A stretch of 64,000 nt of DNA from JAUILA01 sp050289805 (GTDB lineage Bacteria; Bacteroidota; Bacteroidia; Cytophagales; Cyclobacteriaceae): positions 1 to 64,000 of the forward strand of contig JBNKGL010000010.1 in NCBI GenBank assembly GCA_050289805.1, read 5' to 3'. Below the pieces are notes generated by a model. That model made no database searches and was not told the DNA's origin. It saw nothing but the letters and a program-made list of their open reading frames with translations. Shown piece after piece: positions 34,766 to 42,113 of the stretch; the first letter of the stretch is position 1; every line of letters begins with the position of its first letter. The position numbers were made by a program, and so were the translations under genes.

Positions 34766-35988
34766 TAATAGGAGGAAATAACGGCCTCTGCGGCAGTTCT
34801 GCCGCTTGCCATCGCTGCATTCAGTGAAGGGTTCAACAGGTGATCCCCCGCAAGGTAAATGTGGTCCTGAATTCTCGTGGAAGATGGTTGAACTGCATGT
34901 TGAATGTCGGGAATCACTGGTAATGCTTCCCTGATGCTGAACGCACCAACAGGCTTTAATATTTTACCGGTTATTTCTCCCATTTCCATTTTAACCCTTT
35001 CTTCTAATAGTGCATCGTTTTCCACAGGACCTACGACCGTGGCTGATAAAAGTGCCCTACCCGATGGGGCAAATCCCTGATAGACGTCTGTCATAAAACA
35101 GAAATTATTCACAAGTCTGCTTTTATCCGGCAATAATGCAATCAATGGTTTATTAATGCTTGAACTGTCTGTATCGAAATAGAATGTATATACATCGCGG
35201 AATGACACATTCTCGTGACGAAATCCTTGAAGTAGCTTTGCAGGATGTGTCGCAATGATCAAGTCATCATATTCAAACGCATCTTCGCCCATGAAAACCT
35301 TTCCCTGCTCAATTCGATCAATACAGACATTAAATTTAATTCGGGTATTTTTCAGCTTCCCATGGAGCTGTTCAGGAATTGCCTGCATCCCTTCGGCGGG
35401 TATGGCAGCACTTCCGGCAGCAAACATCTTAAATACGAACTGGAACATTCTGCTGGAGGTTTCGAGTTTATCTTCCAGAAAGATTCCGGCAAAAAACGGC
35501 CTGAAAAAGTTCTCTATTATTTGATCAGAAAAACCGCGGGACTTGAGAAACTCCATGGTTGAAACAGACTTCTGATCAAAAATCTCTGCAATGGAAGATG
35601 AGCCCAGGTGTGATGCAAGCCTGAGAATTTTAAGCTTGTCGGAAAACGTACCAATACCCGAAAACAGCATGGGAAATGCGGATTTCCAGTCACGGCGCGG
35701 GTCTGATAGCGTATAACTCTGATTCTCCCGGAGAATGATTGCCCCGGGATCAAAGTACCTTAAATTAAGAGCATCATAGTCAAGATATCGGCTGGCTTCC
35801 GGATATGCGGTCAATAAAACCTGAAATCCATGATCCAGATAATATCCGTTTTTAACTGTAGTTTTAACCCTGCCCCCAACACTCGAACCTGATTCAAGTA
35901 TTACAGGATTTATTCCATGTTTCTCCAGTTCGATAGCCGCCACAAGTCCTGAAACACCTGCACCGATAATGATTACCGTTTTTTCCAT
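34762..35988 (-). CDS. FAD-dependent amine-oxidase/phytoene-desaturase-like oxidoreductase
   Basis: The 408-residue protein starts with the FAD motif VIIIGAGVSGLVAAIELEKHG and has the second signature SGSSVGGRVKTTVKNGYYLDHGFQVL. It ends with YLAGDHLLNPSLNAAMASGRTAAEAV, typical of the protoporphyrinogen oxidase/phytoene desaturase/amine oxidase superfamily. It probably oxidises a carotenoid-like or amine substrate; the exact one is unknown. It overlaps the convergent TonB receptor gene by 4 bases and may be the last gene of the long minus-strand stress operon, 38 bases after a zinc-ribbon gene. Confidence 0.8.
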   Translation of the reverse strand: MEKTVIIIGAGVSGLVAAIELEKHGINPVILESGSSVGGRVKTTVKNGYYLDHGFQVLLTAYPEASRYLDYDALNLRYFDPGAIILRENQSYTLSDPRRDWKSAFPMLFSGIGTFSDKLKILRLASHLGSSSIAEIFDQKSVSTMEFLKSRGFSDQIIENFFRPFFAGIFLEDKLETSSRMFQFVFKMFAAGSAAIPAEGMQAIPEQLHGKLKNTRIKFNVCIDRIEQGKVFMGEDAFEYDDLIIATHPAKLLQGFRHENVSFRDVYTFYFDTDSSSINKPLIALLPDKSRLVNNFCFMTDVYQGFAPSGRALLSATVVGPVENDALLEERVKMEMGEITGKILKPVGAFSIREALPVIPDIQHAVQPSSTRIQDHIYLAGDHLLNPSLNAAMASGRTAAEAVISSYY

Positions 35989-36026
35989 GTGGAAAAAACA
36001 ACAATTTGTTAAAAGTGTTTGGCGGA

Positions 36027-36275
36027 TTACTTCAGGCGGTCTTCCCAGTCATTGCCAAGAGTTGCTTTCCGAATGCGTTCCTGAAATTCACGGGTATGGA
36101 TGAGATCGGGCTCCCGGCTATTGGATGTGAGGTGAAAATATCCGCAAATTTCACATTGATAAACGCCGTTCGGACTTCCGGGCCGCTCACCGTATTTGGC
36201 CAGTACCCGAATGAGTTCTTCTTCGGCAATACTTCTGTTATCATGGCATATTTTTCCGGATGAACAATTGCGCAT
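36027..36275 (-). CDS. Small zinc-ribbon-like protein
   Basis: The 82-residue protein has the pair CEICGYFHLTS and an earlier CSSGKIC, which could together bind zinc. It starts 2 bases after the Cupin_5 gene, in the same direction. The YxCxxCGxFHLTS block resembles a short motif seen in small phage and bacterial proteins of unknown role. The coding reading is favoured by tight spacing and this motif over the opposite-strand frames in the same stretch. Confidence 0.6.
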   Translation of the reverse strand: MRNCSSGKICHDNRSIAEEELIRVLAKYGERPGSPNGVYQCEICGYFHLTSNSREPDLIHTREFQERIRKATLGNDWEDRLK

Positions 36276-36277
36276 TT

Positions 36278-36778
36278 CTACCTCGTTAATGATGTAATGA
36301 TTTGCTCATGAGCAGGGAATTGTTCAATTAAGTCACTCCTGGACGCCAGTTCAAAGTCACTGAAGTCAAATCCCGGAGACACTGTGCAGCCCACCAGGCT
36401 AAAGGAGGTGCCATCATTAACCCTGGATGCAAACCAGTGATTCGCCGGCACCACTGCCTGCAAGGATTCACCATTTGAAATATCACGGCCCAATACAATT
36501 TCAGAAAGTATTCCTGCCGGATCTATAACGTACACGGTCATACTTCCGCCTTCATAGAAATGCCACATTTCATCTGATTTAATCCTGTGAAACGCGCTGA
36601 ATGACCGAGAAGTGAGTAAGAAATAAATTCCGGTAGCGACATTCCTTTTACTGGAAGACCAGGCAGGAATCATTTCCTCCTTTGATCGATATGTTTCCCT
36701 GTAAAATCCGCCTTCCGGGTGAGGTTTTAATTGCAGTTCCTCAACCAGATCTACAATATGCGAATCATCTAAAGCCAT
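36278..36778 (-). CDS. Cupin_5 (DUF985) family protein
   Basis: The 166-residue protein matches the DUF985/Cupin_5 layout: LKPHPEGGFYRETYRS at the start, ATGIYFLLTSRSFSAFHRIKSDEMWHFYEGG and VVPANHWFASRV, then TVSPGFDFSDFELA. The His residues are likely metal ligands of a double-stranded beta-helix. Function is unknown for the family. Its start overlaps the upstream cupin gene by 10 bases. Confidence 0.9.
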   Translation of the reverse strand: MALDDSHIVDLVEELQLKPHPEGGFYRETYRSKEEMIPAWSSSKRNVATGIYFLLTSRSFSAFHRIKSDEMWHFYEGGSMTVYVIDPAGILSEIVLGRDISNGESLQAVVPANHWFASRVNDGTSFSLVGCTVSPGFDFSDFELASRSDLIEQFPAHEQIITSLTR

Positions 36779-37134
36779 TCCTGGTTTTTTACCGTACGCT
36801 CACTTTCGATGTTGCCGGAATGGAGTGTTGAAGCCGGCTCGAAAAGCAAAACCCAGACTTCCTCATCATCCTTCGTGTAGGGATAGTGCTCCACTCCTTT
36901 TGGAACAACAATCAGTTCGCCTTCGCGAACCACTTCTTCGGAATCCCTGTATTTCATGTAAAGCACTCCCTTCAAAACCATGAATAGTTCATCTTCATGA
37001 TCATGACTGTGCCACATAAAGCTGCCGGATAGCTTAGCCAGTTTTACCTGTTGCCCATTCAATTCAGCAATAATATGAGGATGCCAATGTTTGCTGAAGC
37101 GGCTGAATTTTTCATTAATATTGATTGTTTCCAT
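36769..37134 (-). CDS. Cupin_2 domain protein
   Basis: The 121-residue single cupin has the first motif WHSHDHEDELFMVLKG and second motif GELIVVPKGVEHYP. His, His, Glu and His are the expected metal ligands. It could be a sensor-like or small dioxygenase or isomerase; no substrate can be read. It overlaps the Cupin_5 gene and lies 3 bases after a ppk2 gene, so it belongs to the stress operon. Confidence 0.88.
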   Translation of the reverse strand: METININEKFSRFSKHWHPHIIAELNGQQVKLAKLSGSFMWHSHDHEDELFMVLKGVLYMKYRDSEEVVREGELIVVPKGVEHYPYTKDDEEVWVLLFEPASTLHSGNIESERTVKNQEWL

Positions 37135-37137
37135 AGC

Positions 37138-37914
37138 TTAAACATACGGGACCGAATCCAGAATATAGCGAATTGCCTCCATTCGGGCCCTTGGTTTTCT
37201 GTTCGCCTTAATTATAATCCACGGGTTATCCTCTGTATTCGTTTCAGCGAACATCTTTTCCTTGTATTCTGTATAAATCGGCCAGAGTTCCTGCGCCTTT
37301 TCGTCGACAGGAGATAATTTCCATCGCTTCAAAGGATCTTTTCGGATGTCTTCAAAACGTAATGCCTGTTCATCCTTGGTGATGGAAAAATAGAATTTGA
37401 TGAGATGAATCCCGTCTGAAGTGATCATCTTTTCGAATGAATTAACCTCATTCATAAACCGCTGATATTCCTCCGGAGTGCAAAAGCCGTTTACCGGTTC
37501 CACTACGGCGCGATTATACCAGCTCCTGTCGAAAAAAACGATCTCCCCGGGGTTTGGTAAACGCTGAATATAACGCTGAAAATACCACTGACCTTTTTCA
37601 ATTTCCGTGGGTTTTGGCAACGCGACTACGCGGTAATGGCGTGGATTTAAATGATGGGTAATTCTTCGAATGGCTCCACCCTTGCCGGCTGCATCCCGGC
37701 CTTCAAATAAAATGCAGAGCCTTTTTTTATTAACAATGATCCAGTTTTGCAATGCAATGAGCCGGACCTGAAGTTTTTCCAGCTCCTTTTCATAGACCAC
37801 ATACCGAAGAGCCTTTTCCGGGGATACTTTGCCGGACTGCTGGAGCATATGCATAATGGCTGAATTGGAATTCAGGCTCTTTATTTCAAGTGGCTTAAAG
37901 CGATTTTTTTCCAT
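37138..37914 (-). CDS. ppk2: Polyphosphate kinase 2 (first of two)
   Basis: The 258-residue protein is a P-loop PPK2: Walker A EGRDAAGKGG (71-80), Walker B FFDRSWYNRAVVEP and the lid DPLKRWKLSPVD. PPK2 enzymes transfer phosphate between polyphosphate and nucleotides, making ADP or ATP (or GTP) from mono- or diphosphates depending on class. It lies 5 bases downstream of a second ppk2 and close to PRPP synthetase and AMP phosphorylase-like genes, suggesting nucleotide recharging. The class cannot be settled by reading alone. Confidence 0.92.
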   Translation of the reverse strand: MEKNRFKPLEIKSLNSNSAIMHMLQQSGKVSPEKALRYVVYEKELEKLQVRLIALQNWIIVNKKRLCILFEGRDAAGKGGAIRRITHHLNPRHYRVVALPKPTEIEKGQWYFQRYIQRLPNPGEIVFFDRSWYNRAVVEPVNGFCTPEEYQRFMNEVNSFEKMITSDGIHLIKFYFSITKDEQALRFEDIRKDPLKRWKLSPVDEKAQELWPIYTEYKEKMFAETNTEDNPWIIIKANRKPRARMEAIRYILDSVPYV

Positions 37915-37919
37915 AATTT

Positions 37920-38822
37920 CTAGCTGTCAAAAGGTCGTACCGAGCGATGATAACGGTTTACAAGATTTGGGTCCGGAAGAATTTGAGTATTGGTATCCGC
38001 CTTCCCTTCGTATTCGAATTGAGAAAGAACATACCGAATGCTTTCCAGCCGGGCTATTTTTTTCTTATTCGTTTTTACAATGATCCACGGACTGAACGAA
38101 GTATGCGTCATGCTGAACATGTGATCTTTGTAATAGGTGTACTTATCCCATAGTTCCTGGCCTTTTTGATCAACGGGGCTTAATTTCCATTGCTTTAAAG
38201 GATTCCTGCTCCTCGAATAAAACCGGCGTGCCTGTTCTTCCTTTGTAATCGAGAACCAGAATTTGATCACGATTACACCATCTTCAAATAGCATGTGTTC
38301 GAACTCCGGAACCTGCCGCATGAATTGGCGGTACTGCTCTTCATTGCAAAATCCCATGACAGGTTCAACCACGGCCCGGTTGTACCAGCTTCTGTCGAAA
38401 AAGACAATCTCACCGGCATTGGGCATTACACCAATATACCTTCTGAAATACCATTGCTTTCGCTCCAGGTCAGTGGGTTTTGATAAAGCCACAACACGCA
38501 TAGCCCGGGGATTAAGGTGCTCGGCAAACCGCTTTATTGCGCCACCTTTGCCGGCAGCATCCCTCCCTTCAAATATGATGGCCACGCGAAGATTATTGGC
38601 AATAACATGGGCCTGCAATTTGACAAGTTCCACCTGAAGCTCCCGAAGCTGATTTTCATAGCTGATGTTAAACTCAATCTTGCTAATATCCCGGTTGCGT
38701 TTACTGAGTTTGGCTTTCAGCGAACCTTTGTCTGTGAGGTCGTTAAAATCTTTTGAAGTGAGCAACTGAGAGGGATCAAGCTTATTTTGAAGTGCCTTGT
38801 CAGTTAATATAAATTGACCCAT
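37920..38822 (-). CDS. ppk2: Polyphosphate kinase 2 (second of two)
   Basis: ATG 38822 (MGQFILTDKAL) is chosen; an alternative ATG at 38843 adds seven residues. The ~300-residue protein has a ~65-residue N-terminal extension compared with its neighbour, then the same core: FEGRDAAGKGGAI, FFDRSWYNRAVVEP and NPLKQWKLSPVD. Length and the WKLSPVD lid fit class I PPK2. It diverges from the adjacent copy in the extension and C-terminus, so the pair could differ in nucleotide preference (for example AMP versus ADP). This is inference. Confidence 0.92.
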   Translation of the reverse strand: MGQFILTDKALQNKLDPSQLLTSKDFNDLTDKGSLKAKLSKRNRDISKIEFNISYENQLRELQVELVKLQAHVIANNLRVAIIFEGRDAAGKGGAIKRFAEHLNPRAMRVVALSKPTDLERKQWYFRRYIGVMPNAGEIVFFDRSWYNRAVVEPVMGFCNEEQYRQFMRQVPEFEHMLFEDGVIVIKFWFSITKEEQARRFYSRSRNPLKQWKLSPVDQKGQELWDKYTYYKDHMFSMTHTSFSPWIIVKTNKKKIARLESIRYVLSQFEYEGKADTNTQILPDPNLVNRYHRSVRPFDS

Positions 38823-38885
38823 ACGTAAATCATTAGTTAGCAATCTAATTTACAAGAAATGCAAAAAGAATGATATTAATCCACT

Positions 38886-39800
38886 TCAAATTGAAGCATG
38901 AATTTCATTTCTTATAAATTCTGTGATCAGTGAATTGATGATGATTCGGTTCGTAGGGTGTTGAAGTGTATTGGTAGTTACCACGTCGAGCACCGAATTC
39001 TGCTCAAGAATACTCATGGCGTCACCGGCAAAAATCGCATGAATTCCTATGCAAAGGACTTTCATCCTCGCCTGGTTATAAATCAGGGATGATGCCTCGG
39101 CCATAGTTCTTCCCGAAGAAATAATATCATCAACAAGAACGGGCTGACCATTTGAAAGCATGTGTAATCCGCCCGGATCAATGTCGACCGAGTAGTCACC
39201 ACGACGCACTTTCTTCAATACCACAAATGGGCAATCAATATTCGTTGCCACATCTGATACCCATTGTTTGCTTTCGCTGTCGGGCCCGACCAAGACGGGG
39301 TCCTTTACGTTTTTCTGTATCCAGTGCGCGAGCAATTCGGTTGCCCTTATTACACGGGCCTTGCCCCCATAAAAGTCATTTAAATCCTTTATACGGTGTA
39401 AATGAGGCTCAATACAGACGAGTTGATCAACCTGCTCCGAAATGAGTGTTTGAATAATGAAACTGCTGACAGCCTCCCCCGGCAGAAACTGCTGATCCTG
39501 GCGCATATAAGGTAAATATGGTGAGATTAAATGTATCTTAATGACACCTTCAGACCTGGCTGTACTGCAAGCCAGCAGCAGCTGGACAATCATGTCGTTT
39601 GGCGGAAAAAGAGAACCGTAAATCCATAGTTCCTTCCCTGCCAGATCATCGGGAATCCTCACATAGCTCTCACCATCCGGGAAATGCCTGATTTCGAATT
39701 GAAAGTGATGAAGGCGCAATGACTCTGCTATGCTTATCGCAGATTTCCGCGCATCAGGAAAATATCCAAGAACGTGACGATCATTTAATGCTGATGACAT
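38886..39800 (-). CDS. Ribose-phosphate pyrophosphokinase (PRPP synthetase)
   Basis: The 304-residue protein has the Prs layout: HFPDGESYVRI, ISPYLPYMRQDQQFLPGEAVSS (first domain), DLNDFYG, VGPDSESKQWV and the PRPP-binding loop VLVDDIISSGRTMAEA. It makes PRPP and AMP from ribose 5-phosphate and ATP. It departs from housekeeping Prs, whose flexible loop usually begins ARQDRK; here MRQDQQF. This and the 20-base overlap with the AMP-phosphorylase-like gene mark it as a pathway-specific paralog like those in archaea and some proteobacteria. Confidence 0.9.
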   Translation of the reverse strand: MSSALNDRHVLGYFPDARKSAISIAESLRLHHFQFEIRHFPDGESYVRIPDDLAGKELWIYGSLFPPNDMIVQLLLACSTARSEGVIKIHLISPYLPYMRQDQQFLPGEAVSSFIIQTLISEQVDQLVCIEPHLHRIKDLNDFYGGKARVIRATELLAHWIQKNVKDPVLVGPDSESKQWVSDVATNIDCPFVVLKKVRRGDYSVDIDPGGLHMLSNGQPVLVDDIISSGRTMAEASSLIYNQARMKVLCIGIHAIFAGDAMSILEQNSVLDVVTTNTLQHPTNRIIINSLITEFIRNEIHASI

Positions 39801-41295
39801 GATTCTCTGTTTTAAGGTAATTCATGGCATAGTCAAGTTCACCCTGGCTTTGTGCATGAATTACATAAAGAAGATCACCTTTACTTACCTTACGACCCAG
39901 GGGGGCATTAAACCAAACCCCTGCTTCAGGGTCCGATGGTGCGCCCGCCAGCTTGGCAATCTTTGCGATTTTACGATTATCTATTGCGGTGATCATACCG
40001 GAATAATCCGCATAAATATTCTTTGTATATTTTGCAATTCCCGGCTCAGTGAACCCTCCCTGCGCCTTGCAGATGTCCATGAACCGCTCAAGTGCCTCAC
40101 CCGATTCGAGTATCCTGCCGGCAAGTCTTGCTCCCTGACCATTGAGAGAATGACCGGCAAGTTCCAATAATTCACCGGCAAGCATGATTGATTTTTCTTT
40201 TAAATCCTGCGGTGCATCTGCTTCATTTCTGAGTACAGACAACACATCTCTTGCTTCAAGCGCGGGTCCTATGCCACGCCCAATTGGCTGAAGACCGTCA
40301 GTGATTACAATTTTTAATACAAACCCCATTTCCTTGCCTACCACTTTGAAGTAATATTTCAGGCGTTCTGCATCCGACTCACTACGCACCTTGGCAGTAG
40401 GTCCTACAGGTATATCTATGATGAGATGGGTACTGCCGGCAGCTGCTTTCTTCGACAATACCGATGCAATCATCTGGCCTTCACTGTCGATGTCAAGCGC
40501 TCTTTCAATTCTGATAAGTGTATCATCTGCCGGACTGAGGTGATTTTCTCCTGAGACCATGCAACCATTATATTCATTGACGATTTTTCTGATTTCATCC
40601 AGCTCAAGTTTCACACGGGTCATTACACTCATCGTATCAGCTGTTCCCGCGGGGGATGTAATCGCCCGGCTCGACGTTTTAGGAATGAGCAGCCCTGCCG
40701 CTGCAACAATAGAGACAACAATGGGCGTTGTCCTGTTGCCTGGCAACCCGCCAACGCAATGCTTATCTGCAATTATTTCCCGATTCCACTTTAACCTGTC
40801 TCCGGCATTTACCATGGCCCTTGTAAGGGATATAATTTCATCGGTGGACAACGAGTCACCAGCACATGCTGTGATGAACGCCGAAAGGTGAACAGCTGCA
40901 TATCGACCCTTAATGATGTCCTGGATAATATTCGTCAGACTCTTTTGATCCAGTGGGTTGCCATAAATTTTAGAACGCACGTGCCTAAACGAATCAATAC
41001 TTGATAAATGATTGATTACCAATTGATCACCTTCTTTCACCTGAAGTAATTTTGCCGAAGCATTTGATAGACCTACCTCTCCGATCTTCAGTAATTTTCC
41101 GGATGTAACCATCTGTATACTTGCAACCAGCGATCTGTCTCCATTGCTCACAAGAACACGTGTAAGCGCCTCAAATCCTTCCGAAATACATATTTCACTG
41201 TCCTTTCGGATATAGATCATATGCTCCTGGAGCGTCTCAATCCCCAATTCTTTATAAATTGGTCTGCGATCGGTTTTATCTACAATTTTTGACAT
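39781..41295 (-). CDS. AMP phosphorylase/thymidine phosphorylase family protein
   Basis: The 504-residue protein has the length of archaeal AMP phosphorylase, including the ~80-residue N-terminal extension. The phosphate/base region reads DKHCVGGLPGNRTT (177-190). The GGxPGNRTT form is typical of the archaeal-type AMP phosphorylase branch; true thymidine phosphorylases have GGVGDVTS. SRAITSPAGTADTMSVMT is also conserved. Predicted reaction: AMP (or another NMP) plus phosphate to ribose 1,5-bisphosphate plus base. Overlaps of 20 bases with prs and 16 bases with the ATP-cone nuclease gene point to one unit. No R15P isomerase or RuBisCO gene is in the window. Confidence 0.85.
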   Translation of the reverse strand: MSKIVDKTDRRPIYKELGIETLQEHMIYIRKDSEICISEGFEALTRVLVSNGDRSLVASIQMVTSGKLLKIGEVGLSNASAKLLQVKEGDQLVINHLSSIDSFRHVRSKIYGNPLDQKSLTNIIQDIIKGRYAAVHLSAFITACAGDSLSTDEIISLTRAMVNAGDRLKWNREIIADKHCVGGLPGNRTTPIVVSIVAAAGLLIPKTSSRAITSPAGTADTMSVMTRVKLELDEIRKIVNEYNGCMVSGENHLSPADDTLIRIERALDIDSEGQMIASVLSKKAAAGSTHLIIDIPVGPTAKVRSESDAERLKYYFKVVGKEMGFVLKIVITDGLQPIGRGIGPALEARDVLSVLRNEADAPQDLKEKSIMLAGELLELAGHSLNGQGARLAGRILESGEALERFMDICKAQGGFTEPGIAKYTKNIYADYSGMITAIDNRKIAKIAKLAGAPSDPEAGVWFNAPLGRKVSKGDLLYVIHAQSQGELDYAMNYLKTENHVISIK

Positions 41296-42113
41296 AATTC
41301 CTCTGCTTCCAGTAATATTCTTTCTTTGCGTCTTTTGCTTTCAATAAGGCTGTTCAATGAAGACGGCTCATTGATCAGTTCTGAACAGAGAAGTACACCC
41401 AATCCGATCAATGCTCTTTTTTCTGCCCTGGTAATTGTTGTTAAACAAGTAACCGGGTGTAATCCGCTCGTTTCGATGAGATCCTTCAATGAATGCTTTC
41501 GCGGAAGGGCCCACGATACAAGTTTAAGTCCAACACACGCTCCATACTTTTCCGCATCTTCAGAAAACCGCGTGTTCGTAACGAGCCACCCTTCCTTTTT
41601 ACGTTTATCATCCGTTAATCTTCCAAGGATATCATTGAACCTTGAATGAAAATAAAGTGAGGTTTTTACATCTGATTTTCTTCCCTGGTCGGTATGATAT
41701 TTACATTCCATAAAAATCATCTTATCAGAATTTTGGGCATTTACATCAATTTCATGTGTAACGCATTTCCCTTTATGAATCAGGTTGGTGCGTACCCCGA
41801 AACCATGATGATCCATAATCTTAGCCATAAATCCTTCGAACGGATATCCTGCCGGCCCGAGTTCCAGGATGGCGGATTTCAAAGAATAACGGGCTGCTGC
41901 GCTGCCCTGACTTTTTTTAAGGATGCGAAATGCCCTTTTATAAATTTCCTTGGTTGTCATCCCATCGTGCATATCGTTCATCACATTGTCAACCACCTTT
42001 CTTGCCAAAAGATCATCCGCTCCTGCTCGTTTAAGTGAATTCCTCAGTTTTTCAGGCTCGAATCTCACCCTATCCCCCGAAGCTTTAATAACCATGTATT
42101 CCTGCTGTGTCAT
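41280..42113 (-). CDS. ATP-cone domain fused to a Mrr-like restriction endonuclease fold
   Basis: The 277-residue protein has an N-terminal ATP-cone (about 6-90, VIKASGDRVRFEPEKLRNSLKRAG and the MTTKEIYKRA region), which in NrdR and ribonucleotide reductases binds ATP/dATP. A PD-(D/E)xK domain follows with EIDVNA (catalytic Asp) and FMECKYH (E-x-K), the Mrr-like core. A C-terminal helical part has LTTITRAEKRALIGLGVLL, recalling a helix-hairpin-helix. A nuclease gated by adenine nucleotides is inferred. It overlaps the AMP-phosphorylase-like gene (16 bases) and the P-type ATPase gene (4 bases). Confidence 0.8.
   Translation of the reverse strand: MTQQEYMVIKASGDRVRFEPEKLRNSLKRAGADDLLARKVVDNVMNDMHDGMTTKEIYKRAFRILKKSQGSAAARYSLKSAILELGPAGYPFEGFMAKIMDHHGFGVRTNLIHKGKCVTHEIDVNAQNSDKMIFMECKYHTDQGRKSDVKTSLYFHSRFNDILGRLTDDKRKKEGWLVTNTRFSEDAEKYGACVGLKLVSWALPRKHSLKDLIETSGLHPVTCLTTITRAEKRALIGLGVLLCSELINEPSSLNSLIESKRRKERILLEAEELCQKL

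Noticed and set aside
36006..36263. Overlapping plus- and minus-strand frames opposite the small zinc-ribbon gene
   Set aside because: They lack motifs and operon spacing; the minus-strand 36027-36275 frame fits the operon.
39781..41295. Full archaeal pentose-bisphosphate (RuBisCO III) pathway
   Set aside because: Only the AMP phosphorylase-like enzyme and PRPP synthetase are here; no R15P isomerase or RuBisCO gene was found in the window.
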